Shown: in pieces, positions 41,913 to 51,400 of the stretch
How positions within the stretch are numbered: position 1 is the stretch's first letter
How the letters are laid out: each line of letters opens with the position of its first letter
Source: RUG100 sp034927505
GTDB taxonomy: Bacteria; Bacillota; Clostridia; Peptostreptococcales; Anaerovoracaceae
DNA: 64,000 bases
Direction: 5' to 3'
Assembly (NCBI GenBank): GCA_034927505.1
Contig: JAYFPY010000003.1
Coordinates: 49,954-113,953, forward strand
Translations under genes and position numbers: made by a program
The notes under the pieces: generated by a model
The model's input: the letters and a program-made list of their open reading frames with translations, nothing else
The model's database searches: none
What the model was told of the DNA's origin: nothing

Positions 41913-44384
41913 ATGGTTATACTGGAAGGAGTAAACAAGTATTTCAACCGTAAGAAAAAGAATGAGATACATGTAATAAACGATACGACTCTGGAGTTCG
42001 GAAAGAGCGGGCTGGTAGGTATGCTGGGGCCTTCGGGCTGCGGCAAGACTACGCTGCTCAACGTCATCGGAGGACTGGACAAGGTACAAAAGGGCAAGAT
42101 ATACATAAACGGCGAGCGTATAACAGGAAGAAGCGCGGGAAAGATCGATGAGATCCGTAATCTGAATATAGGATACATCTTCCAGAATTATAATCTGGTG
42201 GATGAAATGACTGTATTCGACAATGTGGCCATGGTGCTGCGGATGATAGGCGTGAAGAGCAAGTCGGAGATCAACGCCAAAGTCAACTATGCTCTGGAGA
42301 TGGTGGGCATGTACCGCTATCGGAACAGATTTGCAGATATGCTTTCAGGCGGAGAAAGGCAGAGAGTCGGCATAGCAAGGGCTATCGTAAAGAACCCTGC
42401 CATAATCATAGCTGACGAACCGACAGGCAACCTGGACAGCAAGAACACTCTTGAAGTCATGAATATCATAAAATCGATTTCCAGGGACAAACTGGTAATA
42501 CTGGTAACTCATGAAGAAAAACTGGTAGATTTCTACGCCAGCAGAATAATCAGGCTCAGGGACGGAGAAGTCATATCCGATGAAGTCAACGACAAGGCAG
42601 ACAATCTGGACTACAGAGTAGACAACAAGATATATCTGAAGGACATGAAGAATCATGAAAAGATAGAATCGGGAGATTACAATATCGACCTGTACAATGA
42701 TACCGACAAGAAGATCGATGTTGAGATCGTTGTACAGAATGGGAATATCTATATTAAAAGCAGAGACGACATGGACAGACTGGAAGCAGTAGACGATAAT
42801 TCCAGCATAGAACTTGTCGACAGTCACTACAGAGAAATGACTCAGGAGGACTTTTTCAAACACAGATTTGAACCGAAAAAACTGGCTCCGAGAAAGATGC
42901 CCAGGTACTCGTCCATAATGACTCCTCTGGAGATGCTGAAATCAGGGTTCAAAAAAGTCGCCGGATACAAACCGCTCAAGAAAATACTTCTGGTAGGGTT
43001 TTTCATTTCGGCCATGTTCATAATGTACTCTCTCAGCAATATGGCGGGAGTACTCAATGTACAGGATTCAAAATTCGTAACAGTGAATAAGGATTACCTG
43101 AAGGTAGTAGACAAGAGTGTGAATGTGACAGACTATCTCAGTTACGAAAGCCTGGAATCGGTAGATTATCTAATACCGGGGAATTCCAAGGTCAGTTTTA
43201 CAGTACCTTATGATGAGTACTATCAGACAGATCAGCAGAGCGGAGCTCTTACAGGATCGCTTACAAGTATAAACAACATAGGAAAGAGCGATCTGATTGC
43301 AGGACAGATGCCGCAGAACAAACAGGAAGTCGTTGTAGACAAGCTTGCGATAAAAAAGATGCAGGAGGACGGTACGGCAAAAATGGCCGGATTGGATACG
43401 GCAGGAGATTTCATCGGAAAGACTATAACCGTGTCGGGTATGTCGGACTTTACCATTACCGGGATCACCAACAAGGTAGAACCGTGCATATATACGGATC
43501 CTTCCATGTTTACGGAGATCGTTGCAGGAAGCCTCAGTTCAGGTCAGGTGGAAGAAATGAATATGGGCGGAATGGAAGATGAGGCCTACTCTGAAGAAGG
43601 AATGGATGACGGCAGCGGCGATGCCGAAGGGACACTGCTGGATTATCACAACTACACGTTCAGCGGAGGAGTAAAACCGACAAAGGACTACGAAGTGGTC
43701 GTGAATGAATCAAACAAGGATACCATGCCGCTGAACAAGACTATAGATAAAAAAGTAAACGGACAGAAGTTGAAAGTAGTGGGTTACTACAGTGACAAGG
43801 ATGACAGCACGTTTATGCTGGTCAACTCGAACACTCTTAAATACAATGTGATTGAAAAAAATTCCGGGATAACTGTGTATGCCAAAGACAAAGATGCAGC
43901 CAGGGAAGAGCTTGAGAGTCTGGGGCTGAATGTGGAAGATACCTACGCAAAGGCTCGGAGCAAATACGTGAACAGCAACATGAAATCCATAAGAGCAGGG
44001 CTGATCACGGCCGGAGTCATACTGCTGATATCATTCATAGAGATATTCCTTATAATGCGGGCTTCATTCATGTCCAGGGTGAAGGAAGTCGGTGTGTTCA
44101 GAGCCATCGGCGTGAAAAAGAAGGATATATATAAAATGTTCCTTGGAGAGATAATAGCCATAACCACATGCGCCGGAGTGCCGGGTTTCGTATTCATGTC
44201 ATATATAGTCAGCCGGCTTACCCGGATCGAGTATCTGAAGGATAATTATTTGATAGATCCGGGGATAATGGCAGTGGGACTGATACTGATATTCGCATTG
44301 AATATTATATTCGGGCTGATACCTGTATTCAGAACTCTTCGTAAAACGCCGGCAGAGATATTGAGCAGAACAGATGTTGATTGA
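41913..44384 (+). CDS. ABC transporter: ATPase fused to FtsX-like permease (second of pair)
   Basis: This 823-residue protein has the same design as the preceding gene. The ATPase domain (~1-225) has Walker A GPSGCGKT, signature LSGGERQR and DEPTGNLDSKNT. A linker of ~100 acidic/charged residues, one helix (~355-375) and an extracytoplasmic domain (~380-685) with a Met/Glu/Gly/Asp-rich loop near 550-580 (MNMGGMEDEAYSEEGMDDGS) follow, then three helices (~695-810). I start it at ATG 41913, 9 nt after AGGGGAGG. The frame extends upstream into the previous gene. No two-component system is adjacent, unlike BceAB loci. Confidence 0.88.
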   Translation: MVILEGVNKYFNRKKKNEIHVINDTTLEFGKSGLVGMLGPSGCGKTTLLNVIGGLDKVQKGKIYINGERITGRSAGKIDEIRNLNIGYIFQNYNLVDEMTVFDNVAMVLRMIGVKSKSEINAKVNYALEMVGMYRYRNRFADMLSGGERQRVGIARAIVKNPAIIIADEPTGNLDSKNTLEVMNIIKSISRDKLVILVTHEEKLVDFYASRIIRLRDGEVISDEVNDKADNLDYRVDNKIYLKDMKNHEKIESGDYNIDLYNDTDKKIDVEIVVQNGNIYIKSRDDMDRLEAVDDNSSIELVDSHYREMTQEDFFKHRFEPKKLAPRKMPRYSSIMTPLEMLKSGFKKVAGYKPLKKILLVGFFISAMFIMYSLSNMAGVLNVQDSKFVTVNKDYLKVVDKSVNVTDYLSYESLESVDYLIPGNSKVSFTVPYDEYYQTDQQSGALTGSLTSINNIGKSDLIAGQMPQNKQEVVVDKLAIKKMQEDGTAKMAGLDTAGDFIGKTITVSGMSDFTITGITNKVEPCIYTDPSMFTEIVAGSLSSGQVEEMNMGGMEDEAYSEEGMDDGSGDAEGTLLDYHNYTFSGGVKPTKDYEVVVNESNKDTMPLNKTIDKKVNGQKLKVVGYYSDKDDSTFMLVNSNTLKYNVIEKNSGITVYAKDKDAAREELESLGLNVEDTYAKARSKYVNSNMKSIRAGLITAGVILLISFIEIFLIMRASFMSRVKEVGVFRAIGVKKKDIYKMFLGEIIAITTCAGVPGFVFMSYIVSRLTRIEYLKDNYLIDPGIMAVGLILIFALNIIFGLIPVFRTLRKTPAEILSRTDVD

Positions 44385-44414
44385 AAAATATATTTGTACA
44401 GGAGGTACCATTTG

Positions 44415-45044
44415 ATGGAGGACAAAGCGGAAAAACTCGCAGGGAAATGGGAGATCGAAAAGAAGGAACTGGAAAGCCTGAAAAGAAGGCTGAAAAAGTA
44501 CCAGAAACTAAAAAATGAAAAGGCGGATCTGGATGAACTCCATAAGGCGGGAGACAAGATCGCTTCTGTTTTGGATGAAAGCCGGTGGATAAAACTGGAC
44601 TGGAAGCAAATAAAGCGGAGCAAGAAAAACATAGAAGAAGGATTGGCTAAGGTCGATGAAAAAATCAAGACTAGAAAGAAAAAACTGGAGGACTTGGGAA
44701 CGGATGCGCAGGTGGATACGAAACCGGCAGGAAAGCCCGCACCGATAAAAGAAAAACCGGTGCCGAAGGAACGGGACTGGTCAGAAGAGCGGAACGGATG
44801 CAACGTAGGCACGTCTCTCTATCACTGGGCTTTCGGACCGATGGAAGTGACCGGGATGGAAGAAAGCTACATATACCTCAAGGTGCTGGACAAGAAAGGA
44901 TGCCGAGGCGAATGGGCGAAAAAAGCGGCTATACCGGGAGACAAGGAATTCTCCCTGAACAGTATAGGCAGGTGGCTGTTTCCAAAAGAAACGGATGTAC
45001 ATGTCGTGGATCCGGAATCGGCCCACAAACTGTTCCGCAAATAA
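44415..45044 (+). CDS. Coiled-coil protein with possible Tudor-like C-terminal domain
   Basis: This 209-residue soluble protein has a highly charged helical N-terminal half (residues 1-~95, EKKELESLKRRLKKYQKLKN) typical of a coiled coil. A Pro/Lys linker (KPAGKPAPIKEKPVPKERD, ~105-125) precedes a compact domain starting GCNVGTSLYHWAFGPMEVTG, which resembles the short beta-barrel 'VxHxxFGxGxV' domain (DUF3553-like). The match is weak and from memory. AGGAGG precedes ATG 44415, 30 nt after the ABC gene. Co-transcription suggests an accessory role for the ABC pair. Confidence 0.65.
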   Translation: MEDKAEKLAGKWEIEKKELESLKRRLKKYQKLKNEKADLDELHKAGDKIASVLDESRWIKLDWKQIKRSKKNIEEGLAKVDEKIKTRKKKLEDLGTDAQVDTKPAGKPAPIKEKPVPKERDWSEERNGCNVGTSLYHWAFGPMEVTGMEESYIYLKVLDKKGCRGEWAKKAAIPGDKEFSLNSIGRWLFPKETDVHVVDPESAHKLFRK

Positions 45045-45072
45045 GGAAGATCATAAAATTCATTGTCATAAA

Positions 45073-45100
45073 AAAAGAGGGCCCGGGCCCTCTTTTGATG
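45073..45100. terminator. Bidirectional terminator (perfect 24-nt palindrome)
   Basis: Positions 45073-45096 read identically on both strands: AAAAGAGGGCCC and its complement. T-runs on each strand allow it to end both the coiled-coil gene and the convergent nadE. Confidence 0.85.
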
Positions 45101-45105
45101 TATGA

Positions 45106-47091
45106 TCATTCCAGTTCTGCCAGCCAGGCTGACGGATCGCCGTCGGCAGGCATTCTCCAGTCGCCTCTGGGAGACAGGCTGACCGAACCGACCTTCGGTC
45201 CGTCGGGCACGCAGTTTCGTTTGAACTGTTGAGAGAAAAATCTTCTGTAAAATACTTTCAGCCATTTTTTTATAAAGTCTTCATCGTACTGACCTTCAAA
45301 AGCACCGGCGGCTGCTATCAGCAGCTTTTTAGGCGTCATCCCATAGCGGATGGTGTAATAGATGAAAAAGTCGTGGAGCTCGTAAGGGCCCACATTGTCT
45401 TCAGTGATCTGCGCGATCTCGCCGTCTTCTGTAGGCGGCAGCAGCTCGGGAGAAATAGGCGTATCCAGTATGGCCTGCAGTGTTTCTGCAAGTAGCGGGT
45501 TGTCGCTGCTGAACGCTTTGTCTTCATCAACGCCGGACAGTTTGTGTTCCATGACCCACTTGACTACGAATTTCACAAGAGTCTTCGGCACGCCGCAGTT
45601 GACTCCGTACATGGACATATGGTCTCCGTTGTAAGTGCACCATCCCAGAGCCATTTCGGAAAGATCGCCTGTGCCGACAACGAACCCGTTTTCCATATTT
45701 GCCACATCCATAAGGATCTGCGTCCTTTCACGGGCCTGAGAGTTTTCATAGGTGATGTCGTGGTCGGTTTCTTTCTGGCCGATGTCATCAAAGTGCTGCA
45801 GTACAGATTCTTTGATGGAGATCTCTCGAACATCGGCACCCAGCAGCTTCATGATCGTAAGCGCATTGTTGTATGTCTTGCCTGTAGTCCCGAAGCCGGG
45901 CATGGTCACCGCGATTATATCTTTGGCCGGTTTGCCGATCAGTTTGTGAGCCGCGGCACAGACCAGAAGAGCCAGCGTGGAATCCAGTCCTCCGGAAATA
46001 CCGACAACAGATTTTTTTGAATGGGAATGCTGTATTCTTTTTGCCAGGCCGGCGGCCTGTATATCGAATATCTCTGCACACCTTTCGTTGACCTCTTTTG
46101 TCCTGTCCGGTATGAACGGTGTTCTTTCATATTTTCTCAGCATCGTTTCACCGGCGCCGACTACACGGACCGGCCCTGCAGTCACATGGAGAATGTGCTG
46201 TCTGTCGCCGTAGACATTGGCGCATTCATTAAAATTGTGGGAATGGGATCTTTCGAATCCTATCCTCTGAAAATCGATTTCGCTGATGGTCAGTTTGCTT
46301 TCTCTTGAAAATCTTTCCCCTTCCGCCAGGATAAGCCCATTTTCAGATATGATGCAGTGGCCTCCGAACACCAGGTCGCTGGTGGATTCGGTAACGCCGG
46401 CGCTGGCGTATACGTAGCCGCACATGCTCTTGCCGCTTTCTGCGACGACTAGATTTTTCCTGTACTGGCTTTTGCCTACGGTCTCATTGCTGGCCGACGA
46501 GTTGAAGATTATCTGCGCTCCGCTGAGACAGAGCCTGGATCCGGGAGACACGGGCAGCCACAGGTCTTCACAGAGCTCGGTGCCGAATGAAAGGCCGGAC
46601 TCCGGGTCGTTGTAGACCAGGTTCCCGAAAGGGATCTCTTCGTCCAGGACCCGTATGGTTTTTACGTCTTTTGTTATATTAATGCCGGAAGCAAACCATC
46701 TTGCTTCGTAGAACTCGCCGGAATTGGGCATGAACATTTTTGGAGACACTCCCTTGATCTTGCCTTTCTGGATCAGGGCTGTGCAGTTGAAAAGATTGTT
46801 TTCCTGCTTCAGATACAATCCGATTATTACAGAGATACGGAGTCCTTCCGTAGCTTTCAGTATTTTTTTCAGCGCTTCCATCTGCGAGAGCCAAAGCTGT
46901 TCCTGATAGAACAGGTCGCCGCAGGTGTATCCGGTGATGCACAGTTCGGGAAACACCATCAGGCCGACTTTGTTTTTTTCGGCTTTTTTGATGAGAGCGA
47001 TGATTTCTTTTGAATTAGATGCAGGGTCTGCAACTGTCAGGACCGGTGCAGCGGCCGCAGTTCTTACCAGACCAAGATTTGGTTTTGCCAT
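45106..47091 (-). CDS. nadE: Glutamine-dependent NAD+ synthetase
   Basis: This 661-residue two-domain enzyme makes NAD+ from deamido-NAD+, ATP and glutamine. The N-terminal nitrilase-type glutaminase domain (~1-290) has the triad E49 (FPELCITGY), K118 (SPKMFMPN) and C174 (TELCEDLW). The C-terminal synthetase domain (~330-661) has the PP-loop GISGGLDSTLALLV and later GTGDLSEMALGW. This is the long glutamine-using form rather than the short ammonia-dependent one. The start has AAGGAGGAG upstream on the minus strand. Confidence 0.95.
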   Translation of the reverse strand: MAKPNLGLVRTAAAAPVLTVADPASNSKEIIALIKKAEKNKVGLMVFPELCITGYTCGDLFYQEQLWLSQMEALKKILKATEGLRISVIIGLYLKQENNLFNCTALIQKGKIKGVSPKMFMPNSGEFYEARWFASGINITKDVKTIRVLDEEIPFGNLVYNDPESGLSFGTELCEDLWLPVSPGSRLCLSGAQIIFNSSASNETVGKSQYRKNLVVAESGKSMCGYVYASAGVTESTSDLVFGGHCIISENGLILAEGERFSRESKLTISEIDFQRIGFERSHSHNFNECANVYGDRQHILHVTAGPVRVVGAGETMLRKYERTPFIPDRTKEVNERCAEIFDIQAAGLAKRIQHSHSKKSVVGISGGLDSTLALLVCAAAHKLIGKPAKDIIAVTMPGFGTTGKTYNNALTIMKLLGADVREISIKESVLQHFDDIGQKETDHDITYENSQARERTQILMDVANMENGFVVGTGDLSEMALGWCTYNGDHMSMYGVNCGVPKTLVKFVVKWVMEHKLSGVDEDKAFSSDNPLLAETLQAILDTPISPELLPPTEDGEIAQITEDNVGPYELHDFFIYYTIRYGMTPKKLLIAAAGAFEGQYDEDFIKKWLKVFYRRFFSQQFKRNCVPDGPKVGSVSLSPRGDWRMPADGDPSAWLAELE

Positions 47092-47159
47092 TTTTCTCCT
47101 CCTTGACTTATACTGTTTATTATATATTAATACAGGCCGGGAATAAAGAAAAGATATAA

Positions 47160-47188
47160 TTGACAGAATTTACAATATATGGTAGCAT
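47160..47188 (+). promoter_or_regulatory. Sigma-A promoter for yhaM-recD2-comF
   Basis: TTGACA at 47160-47165 and TAGCAT at 47183-47188 are 17 bp apart. The -10 lies in a small GCATATATATGC palindrome. A TATAAT nearer the gene lacks a fitting -35. Confidence 0.6.
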
Positions 47189-47258
47189 ATATATGCTTTT
47201 ATGTTAGGGCCAAAAAGTGTATAATTAAAAAAAGTATAATCGAAACGAGGGAAAAAGA

Positions 47259-48221
47259 ATGAAAGATCATTACATATCGCAATTGAAGACAGGAGAAGAG
47301 CTGACGGATTTTTTTATGGCAAAATCCATAGCTGTGAAGACAGGCTCCAACAAAAAGAACTATATGAATCTGCTCCTGGGAGACAAGACCGGAGAGATAT
47401 CCGCAAAAAAGTGGGACCTGGCAGATGAAGAAGTAGAACATGCAAAGACAATGGAGGCCGGCGAACTGCTGAAGATAAAGGCCACTGTCAATGAATGGAA
47501 CGGAATGAAACAGCTGAGAGTCACCCGGATAAGAAAGGCCGGCAAGGAAGACGGTCTGGATATGACGGATTTCATCAAGGCGGCGCCGGAAGATCCTGAG
47601 TCTATGTACAGCTATATCATGGAAAAGGCAGCTGAGCTGGGAGATGAAGATCTGAAAAGGCTGTGCATAAACAACCTGACCGGCAACAAAGGAAAACTGA
47701 TGTACTACCCTGCGGCCAGCAAAAATCATCATGCGGAGATGGCGGGACTGCTCTGGCACATGAAGAGGATGCTGATGACCGGAGAGCGGGTATGCGAAGT
47801 ATATACGAACCTGAACAAAGATCTGGTCATGGCAGGCGTCATACTCCACGACATGCAGAAATTGAATGAAATAAATTCCAATCAGCTGGGGATATCCGAC
47901 GGCTATTCATTTGAAGGGCAGCTGCTGGGACATATCGTCATGGGAGTGAAAGAACTGGATAAACAAATGACAGAACTGGATTTCCCAAGGGAAAAAGCAA
48001 TAATGATAGAACACATGATACTGTCTCATCATTATGAACCGGAATTCGGCAGTCCGAAGAGACCTTTGTTCCCTGAGGCGGAGATCCTCCATTATCTGGA
48101 CATAATAGACGCGCGCATGTACGACATGGAAGACGCTCTGGCAAGGACAGAAGACGGAGATTTTTCAGACAGAGTGTGGACTTTGGACAACCGACGACTG
48201 TACAGGAGATCAAATGACTGA
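47259..48221 (+). CDS. yhaM: YhaM-type 3'-5' exoribonuclease (OB fold + HD domain)
   Basis: This 320-residue protein has an N-terminal OB-fold nucleic-acid-binding domain (~10-95: DFFMAKSIAVKTGSNKKNYM, KATVNEWNGMKQLRV) and a C-terminal HD domain (~150-310: NHHAEMAGLLWHM, GVILHDMQKL, HMILSHHYEPEFGS). This arrangement matches YhaM/CBF1 of Firmicutes, a Mn2+-dependent 3'-5' RNase that also acts on ssDNA. Its end overlaps recD2 by 8 nt. Confidence 0.88.
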   Translation: MKDHYISQLKTGEELTDFFMAKSIAVKTGSNKKNYMNLLLGDKTGEISAKKWDLADEEVEHAKTMEAGELLKIKATVNEWNGMKQLRVTRIRKAGKEDGLDMTDFIKAAPEDPESMYSYIMEKAAELGDEDLKRLCINNLTGNKGKLMYYPAASKNHHAEMAGLLWHMKRMLMTGERVCEVYTNLNKDLVMAGVILHDMQKLNEINSNQLGISDGYSFEGQLLGHIVMGVKELDKQMTELDFPREKAIMIEHMILSHHYEPEFGSPKRPLFPEAEILHYLDIIDARMYDMEDALARTEDGDFSDRVWTLDNRRLYRRSND

Positions 48222-50418
48222 AAAACAGGGGACCGTAACAGATGTCATATATCATAACAGGGGCAACGGATACACAGTAGCCGTAGTCGAGACAGAGGAA
48301 GAAGAGTTTACTGCAGTAGGCTTTCTTCCTTCTTGTGATGAAGGAAGGTCCTATGTTTTCAGAGGGGAATTCACTGTAGATAAAAAATACGGGGAACAGT
48401 TTGCTTTCAGGGAAAGCGAAGAAGTGATGCCCAGCGACGAAGCCGGCATGATCGGATTTCTGTCTTCGGGAGTGCTGAAAGGCATAGGACCAAAGGCAGC
48501 GAGGGCCATAGTAAAAAAGTTCGGAGAAGATACGTTCAAAATCATAGAAGAGGAACCGGGCAAACTGACTCGGGTCAGCGGCATTGGAGAGAAAAAAGCG
48601 GCAGCCATTTCAGAGGCTTACATAAAGAATATGGAATTCGCCAAGGTGTCCATGTTCTTTCAGAAATATAATATCAGCGCAGCTCAGTCGCTGAAACTGT
48701 ACAAGGCTTACGGCGCCTTTGCCGTAGATATCGTAAAGACGGACCCCTATCAGCTGGCCAATGATATTGACGGCATCGGATTTCAGAAGGCTGATGCCAT
48801 AGCGATGAAAATGGGGATAGACAAGGAATCCGAGGAGAGGATCAGAGGCGGCATAAAATTCATGCTGTGGCATTATACAAATCAGGGGAACACCTGCTGC
48901 CCCGAGACGGAGTTCTGTGAAGAAACCGGCAGGATGCTGGAGGTATCCCGAGATCTGGTGGCGGAAAATCTCATACCGGCTGCTTTTGAGGGGGAAATAA
49001 AGATCGAGAACATCCAGGGAAGGCGAATGGTATATCTGTTTTCATATTATGCGGCGGAGCAGAGCGTGGCTAAAAATATAGCAAAGCTGAATTCCTTTGC
49101 GTTGACGCCGCTGGGGTCGGATGCGGACGGGCTTATCTCTCAGACGGAGAAGGAGACCGGGATCACATTCAGCGGAGAACAGAAAGAAGCAATAAAATCA
49201 TCGTTGTCCAACGGCGTTTCGGTAATAACCGGAGGACCGGGAACAGGAAAAACAACCATTATAAATGGAATAATAAAAATACTGACGCAGAACGGACTGA
49301 AGGTATCAGTGGCTGCTCCAACGGGGAGAGCCGCAAAGAGGATAACGGAGACTACCGGATATCCTGCGTCTACTATACACAGACTGCTGGAATACTATTT
49401 TTCGGAAGGCGAAGGAATAATGCGTTTCGGCAAGACGGAGGAAGATCCGCTGGATTGCGATGCGGTCATAGTGGATGAAGCTTCTATGATAGATCTGATG
49501 CTGATGGACGGTCTCTGCAGCGCGGTAAGGATCGGTACAAGGCTGATAATAGTCGGAGATGCGGATCAGCTGCCTTCGGTGGGAGCCGGCAATGTGCTGC
49601 GGGACATAATAGACAGCGAGTACGTGTATTCTGTACGACTGAAAGAAATATTCAGGCAGGCCGAGGAGAGCCTTATAGTTGTCAATGCCCATCGGATCAA
49701 TGGGGGAGAATACCCGGCGTGCAATGAAGATGGCAAAGACTTTTTCATGATGAGGAGAGGGAAGGTCCCGGAGATGGTGGATACCATCCTGGAGCTGTGC
49801 GGAAAAAGGCTGCCGGCCTATTACGAACAATGCGATCCGGTGAAGGATATACAGGTCTTGACTCCCAGGAGACAGGGGCCCCTCGGATGCGGAGAACTCA
49901 ACAAAAGGCTTCAGGAGACACTGAACCCTCCGGCGCCGGAACTGGCGGAAAAGACTTACGGCGACAAGTTGTTCCGTGAAGGCGACAAGGTCATGCAGAT
50001 AAAAAACAATTACAGCATGAAGTGGAAAAAAGCAGGTGAATTTACAGAAGGCGAGGGCGTATTCAACGGAGATGTGGGCTTTATCGAAACCATAAACAAG
50101 GAACATGGAGAAATAACTGTAGTATACGATGAAGATAAGTATGTGACGTATAATAATGATGACCTGGATGAACTGGAAGTGGCCTATGCGGTCACTGTGC
50201 ATAAATCTCAGGGAAGCGAATTCCCGATCATGGTCATGCCGGTGTCCTGGTTCCCGCCGGTCCTGGCAACGCGGAACCTGCTGTACACTGCCGTCACCAG
50301 AGGCAAAGAAGCCGTAGTGCTGGTAGGATCCGAGAACAGACTCCATGACATGGTGGACAACAACAGTATAACTGAAAGATACTCGGGGCTGGCTGAAAGG
50401 CTGAGGGCTCTTCTATGA
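48214..50418 (+). CDS. recD2: RecD2 (RecD/TraA-like) DNA helicase
   Basis: This 734-residue SF1B 5'-3' helicase of the RecBC-independent type has an N-terminal OB/HhH region with helix-hairpin-helix motifs (LKGIGPKAARAI, VSGIGEKKAAAI, DIDGIGFQKADAI, residues ~85-200). Walker A GGPGTGKTT lies near 345, Walker B VIVDEASMIDL near 425, VGDADQLPSVGAG near 450 and the C-terminal AVTVHKSQGSEF and YTAVTRG motifs follow. RecD2 acts in replication-fork repair and mismatch-linked processes. It overlaps yhaM upstream and comF downstream (ATGA), forming a tight three-gene operon. Confidence 0.93.
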   Translation: MTEKQGTVTDVIYHNRGNGYTVAVVETEEEEFTAVGFLPSCDEGRSYVFRGEFTVDKKYGEQFAFRESEEVMPSDEAGMIGFLSSGVLKGIGPKAARAIVKKFGEDTFKIIEEEPGKLTRVSGIGEKKAAAISEAYIKNMEFAKVSMFFQKYNISAAQSLKLYKAYGAFAVDIVKTDPYQLANDIDGIGFQKADAIAMKMGIDKESEERIRGGIKFMLWHYTNQGNTCCPETEFCEETGRMLEVSRDLVAENLIPAAFEGEIKIENIQGRRMVYLFSYYAAEQSVAKNIAKLNSFALTPLGSDADGLISQTEKETGITFSGEQKEAIKSSLSNGVSVITGGPGTGKTTIINGIIKILTQNGLKVSVAAPTGRAAKRITETTGYPASTIHRLLEYYFSEGEGIMRFGKTEEDPLDCDAVIVDEASMIDLMLMDGLCSAVRIGTRLIIVGDADQLPSVGAGNVLRDIIDSEYVYSVRLKEIFRQAEESLIVVNAHRINGGEYPACNEDGKDFFMMRRGKVPEMVDTILELCGKRLPAYYEQCDPVKDIQVLTPRRQGPLGCGELNKRLQETLNPPAPELAEKTYGDKLFREGDKVMQIKNNYSMKWKKAGEFTEGEGVFNGDVGFIETINKEHGEITVVYDEDKYVTYNNDDLDELEVAYAVTVHKSQGSEFPIMVMPVSWFPPVLATRNLLYTAVTRGKEAVVLVGSENRLHDMVDNNSITERYSGLAERLRALL

Positions 50419-51167
50419 AGGGGCTTTTCTCGAAAGCCATGGAGGCTGTCTTTCCGACCAATATCTACTGCGTTTGCTGCGGCAGTGTTATTGACAGCAG
50501 CAGAAAGTACGGCATATGTGACAACTGCATAGATAAATTTCACTGGGTCAACATGAAAACCTGTGAGAAATGCGGTAAAATACTGGAGACCGGTTACAGC
50601 CACCCTTTGTGCAGCGACTGCCGCATGCGCGACCATTCCTTTGACAGGGGGTTCACATGCGCTCAGTACGGCCTGTACGAAAGAGCTGTGATAATGGACA
50701 TGAAGTACAGGGATAAATCATATATATGCAGAAAACTGGGGAATATAATGGCGGAAAGGATATCTCTTGAGGATATATCTTTGGATCTGGTGATCCCGGT
50801 GCCTGTACATGAAAAGAGGCTGGAGGAAAGGGGATACAATCAGGCCGAACTGATCGGCAGACCTGTTGCCAAACGGCTGGCTCTGGATCTGCGCGCAGAC
50901 ATTCTTGAAAGGAAAACAGCTACTGCGGCAATGAAGGATCTTGGAGTCTGGGACAGGATCGACAATATGAAGGAAGCCTTCGGGATCAGAAAAAACATGG
51001 AAACAGCTGTCAGCGGGAAGGATATCCTGTTGATAGATGACATATATACGACCGGCGCCACTCTGGACGGGTGCAGCCGGACGCTGAAAAATGCAGGGGC
51101 AGGCATGGTTCATGTACTGACCTTTGCAGCCGGCGGGAACATATCCGCCGCCAATACAAGTATATAA
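50415..51167 (+). CDS. comF: ComF-family phosphoribosyltransferase-like protein
   Basis: This 250-residue protein has N-terminal zinc-type cysteines (CVCCGSVID, CDNC, then CEKCGK...CSDC, residues ~15-75) and a C-terminal PRT fold with VIPVPVHEKRLEERGYNQAELI and the PRPP loop ILLIDDIYTTGAT. ComF proteins are needed for DNA uptake in competent Firmicutes, probably driving ssDNA translocation. Competence itself is not shown here. It ends immediately before the candidate raiA RNA. Confidence 0.88.
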   Translation: MKGLFSKAMEAVFPTNIYCVCCGSVIDSSRKYGICDNCIDKFHWVNMKTCEKCGKILETGYSHPLCSDCRMRDHSFDRGFTCAQYGLYERAVIMDMKYRDKSYICRKLGNIMAERISLEDISLDLVIPVPVHEKRLEERGYNQAELIGRPVAKRLALDLRADILERKTATAAMKDLGVWDRIDNMKEAFGIRKNMETAVSGKDILLIDDIYTTGATLDGCSRTLKNAGAGMVHVLTFAAGGNISAANTSI

Positions 51168-51345
51168 CAGCCGGTTGAGTCTGTGGTTGAAAGGCCAGGC
51201 CAGCTGCGGGCAAAAGGTCCCACGTAAGCTGCATGCAGAAAGCGGCAGTGATCATGGCGCAGTTTAGAAGTAAGTCCTCCGGAAAATCCGGGCCAAGGCG
51301 AGTGTGGGGGCAAAGACCAGGTCAGTCAAACGGCTGTTGTATTAT
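51167..51345 (+). ncRNA. Candidate raiA-motif structured RNA
   Basis: The ~180 nt between comF and hpf (the raiA homologue) are GC-rich and look structured rather than coding. ACAGCCG at 51167-51173 pairs with CGGCTGT at 51331-51337, extended by TTGA/TCAA, so the ends close on each other. Inner hairpins are likely, for example CTCCGGAAAATCCGGG near 51279-51294. The raiA RNA motif is a conserved noncoding RNA found just upstream of raiA/hpf in Clostridia and Actinobacteria. Position, size and closing helix fit. I could not test it against the model. Confidence 0.65.
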
Positions 51346-51365
51346 TACCTTTGAATTGTTATAAT
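51337..51365 (+). promoter_or_regulatory. Sigma-A promoter for hpf
   Basis: TTGTAT at 51337-51342 and TATAAT at 51360-51365 are 17 bp apart, 36 nt before ATG 51401. It begins exactly at the 3' end of the structured RNA, so the RNA and hpf may be separate transcripts. Confidence 0.6.
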
Positions 51366-51400
51366 TGGAATATAATCAGAAACAAAAGGAGGTCGCTATT

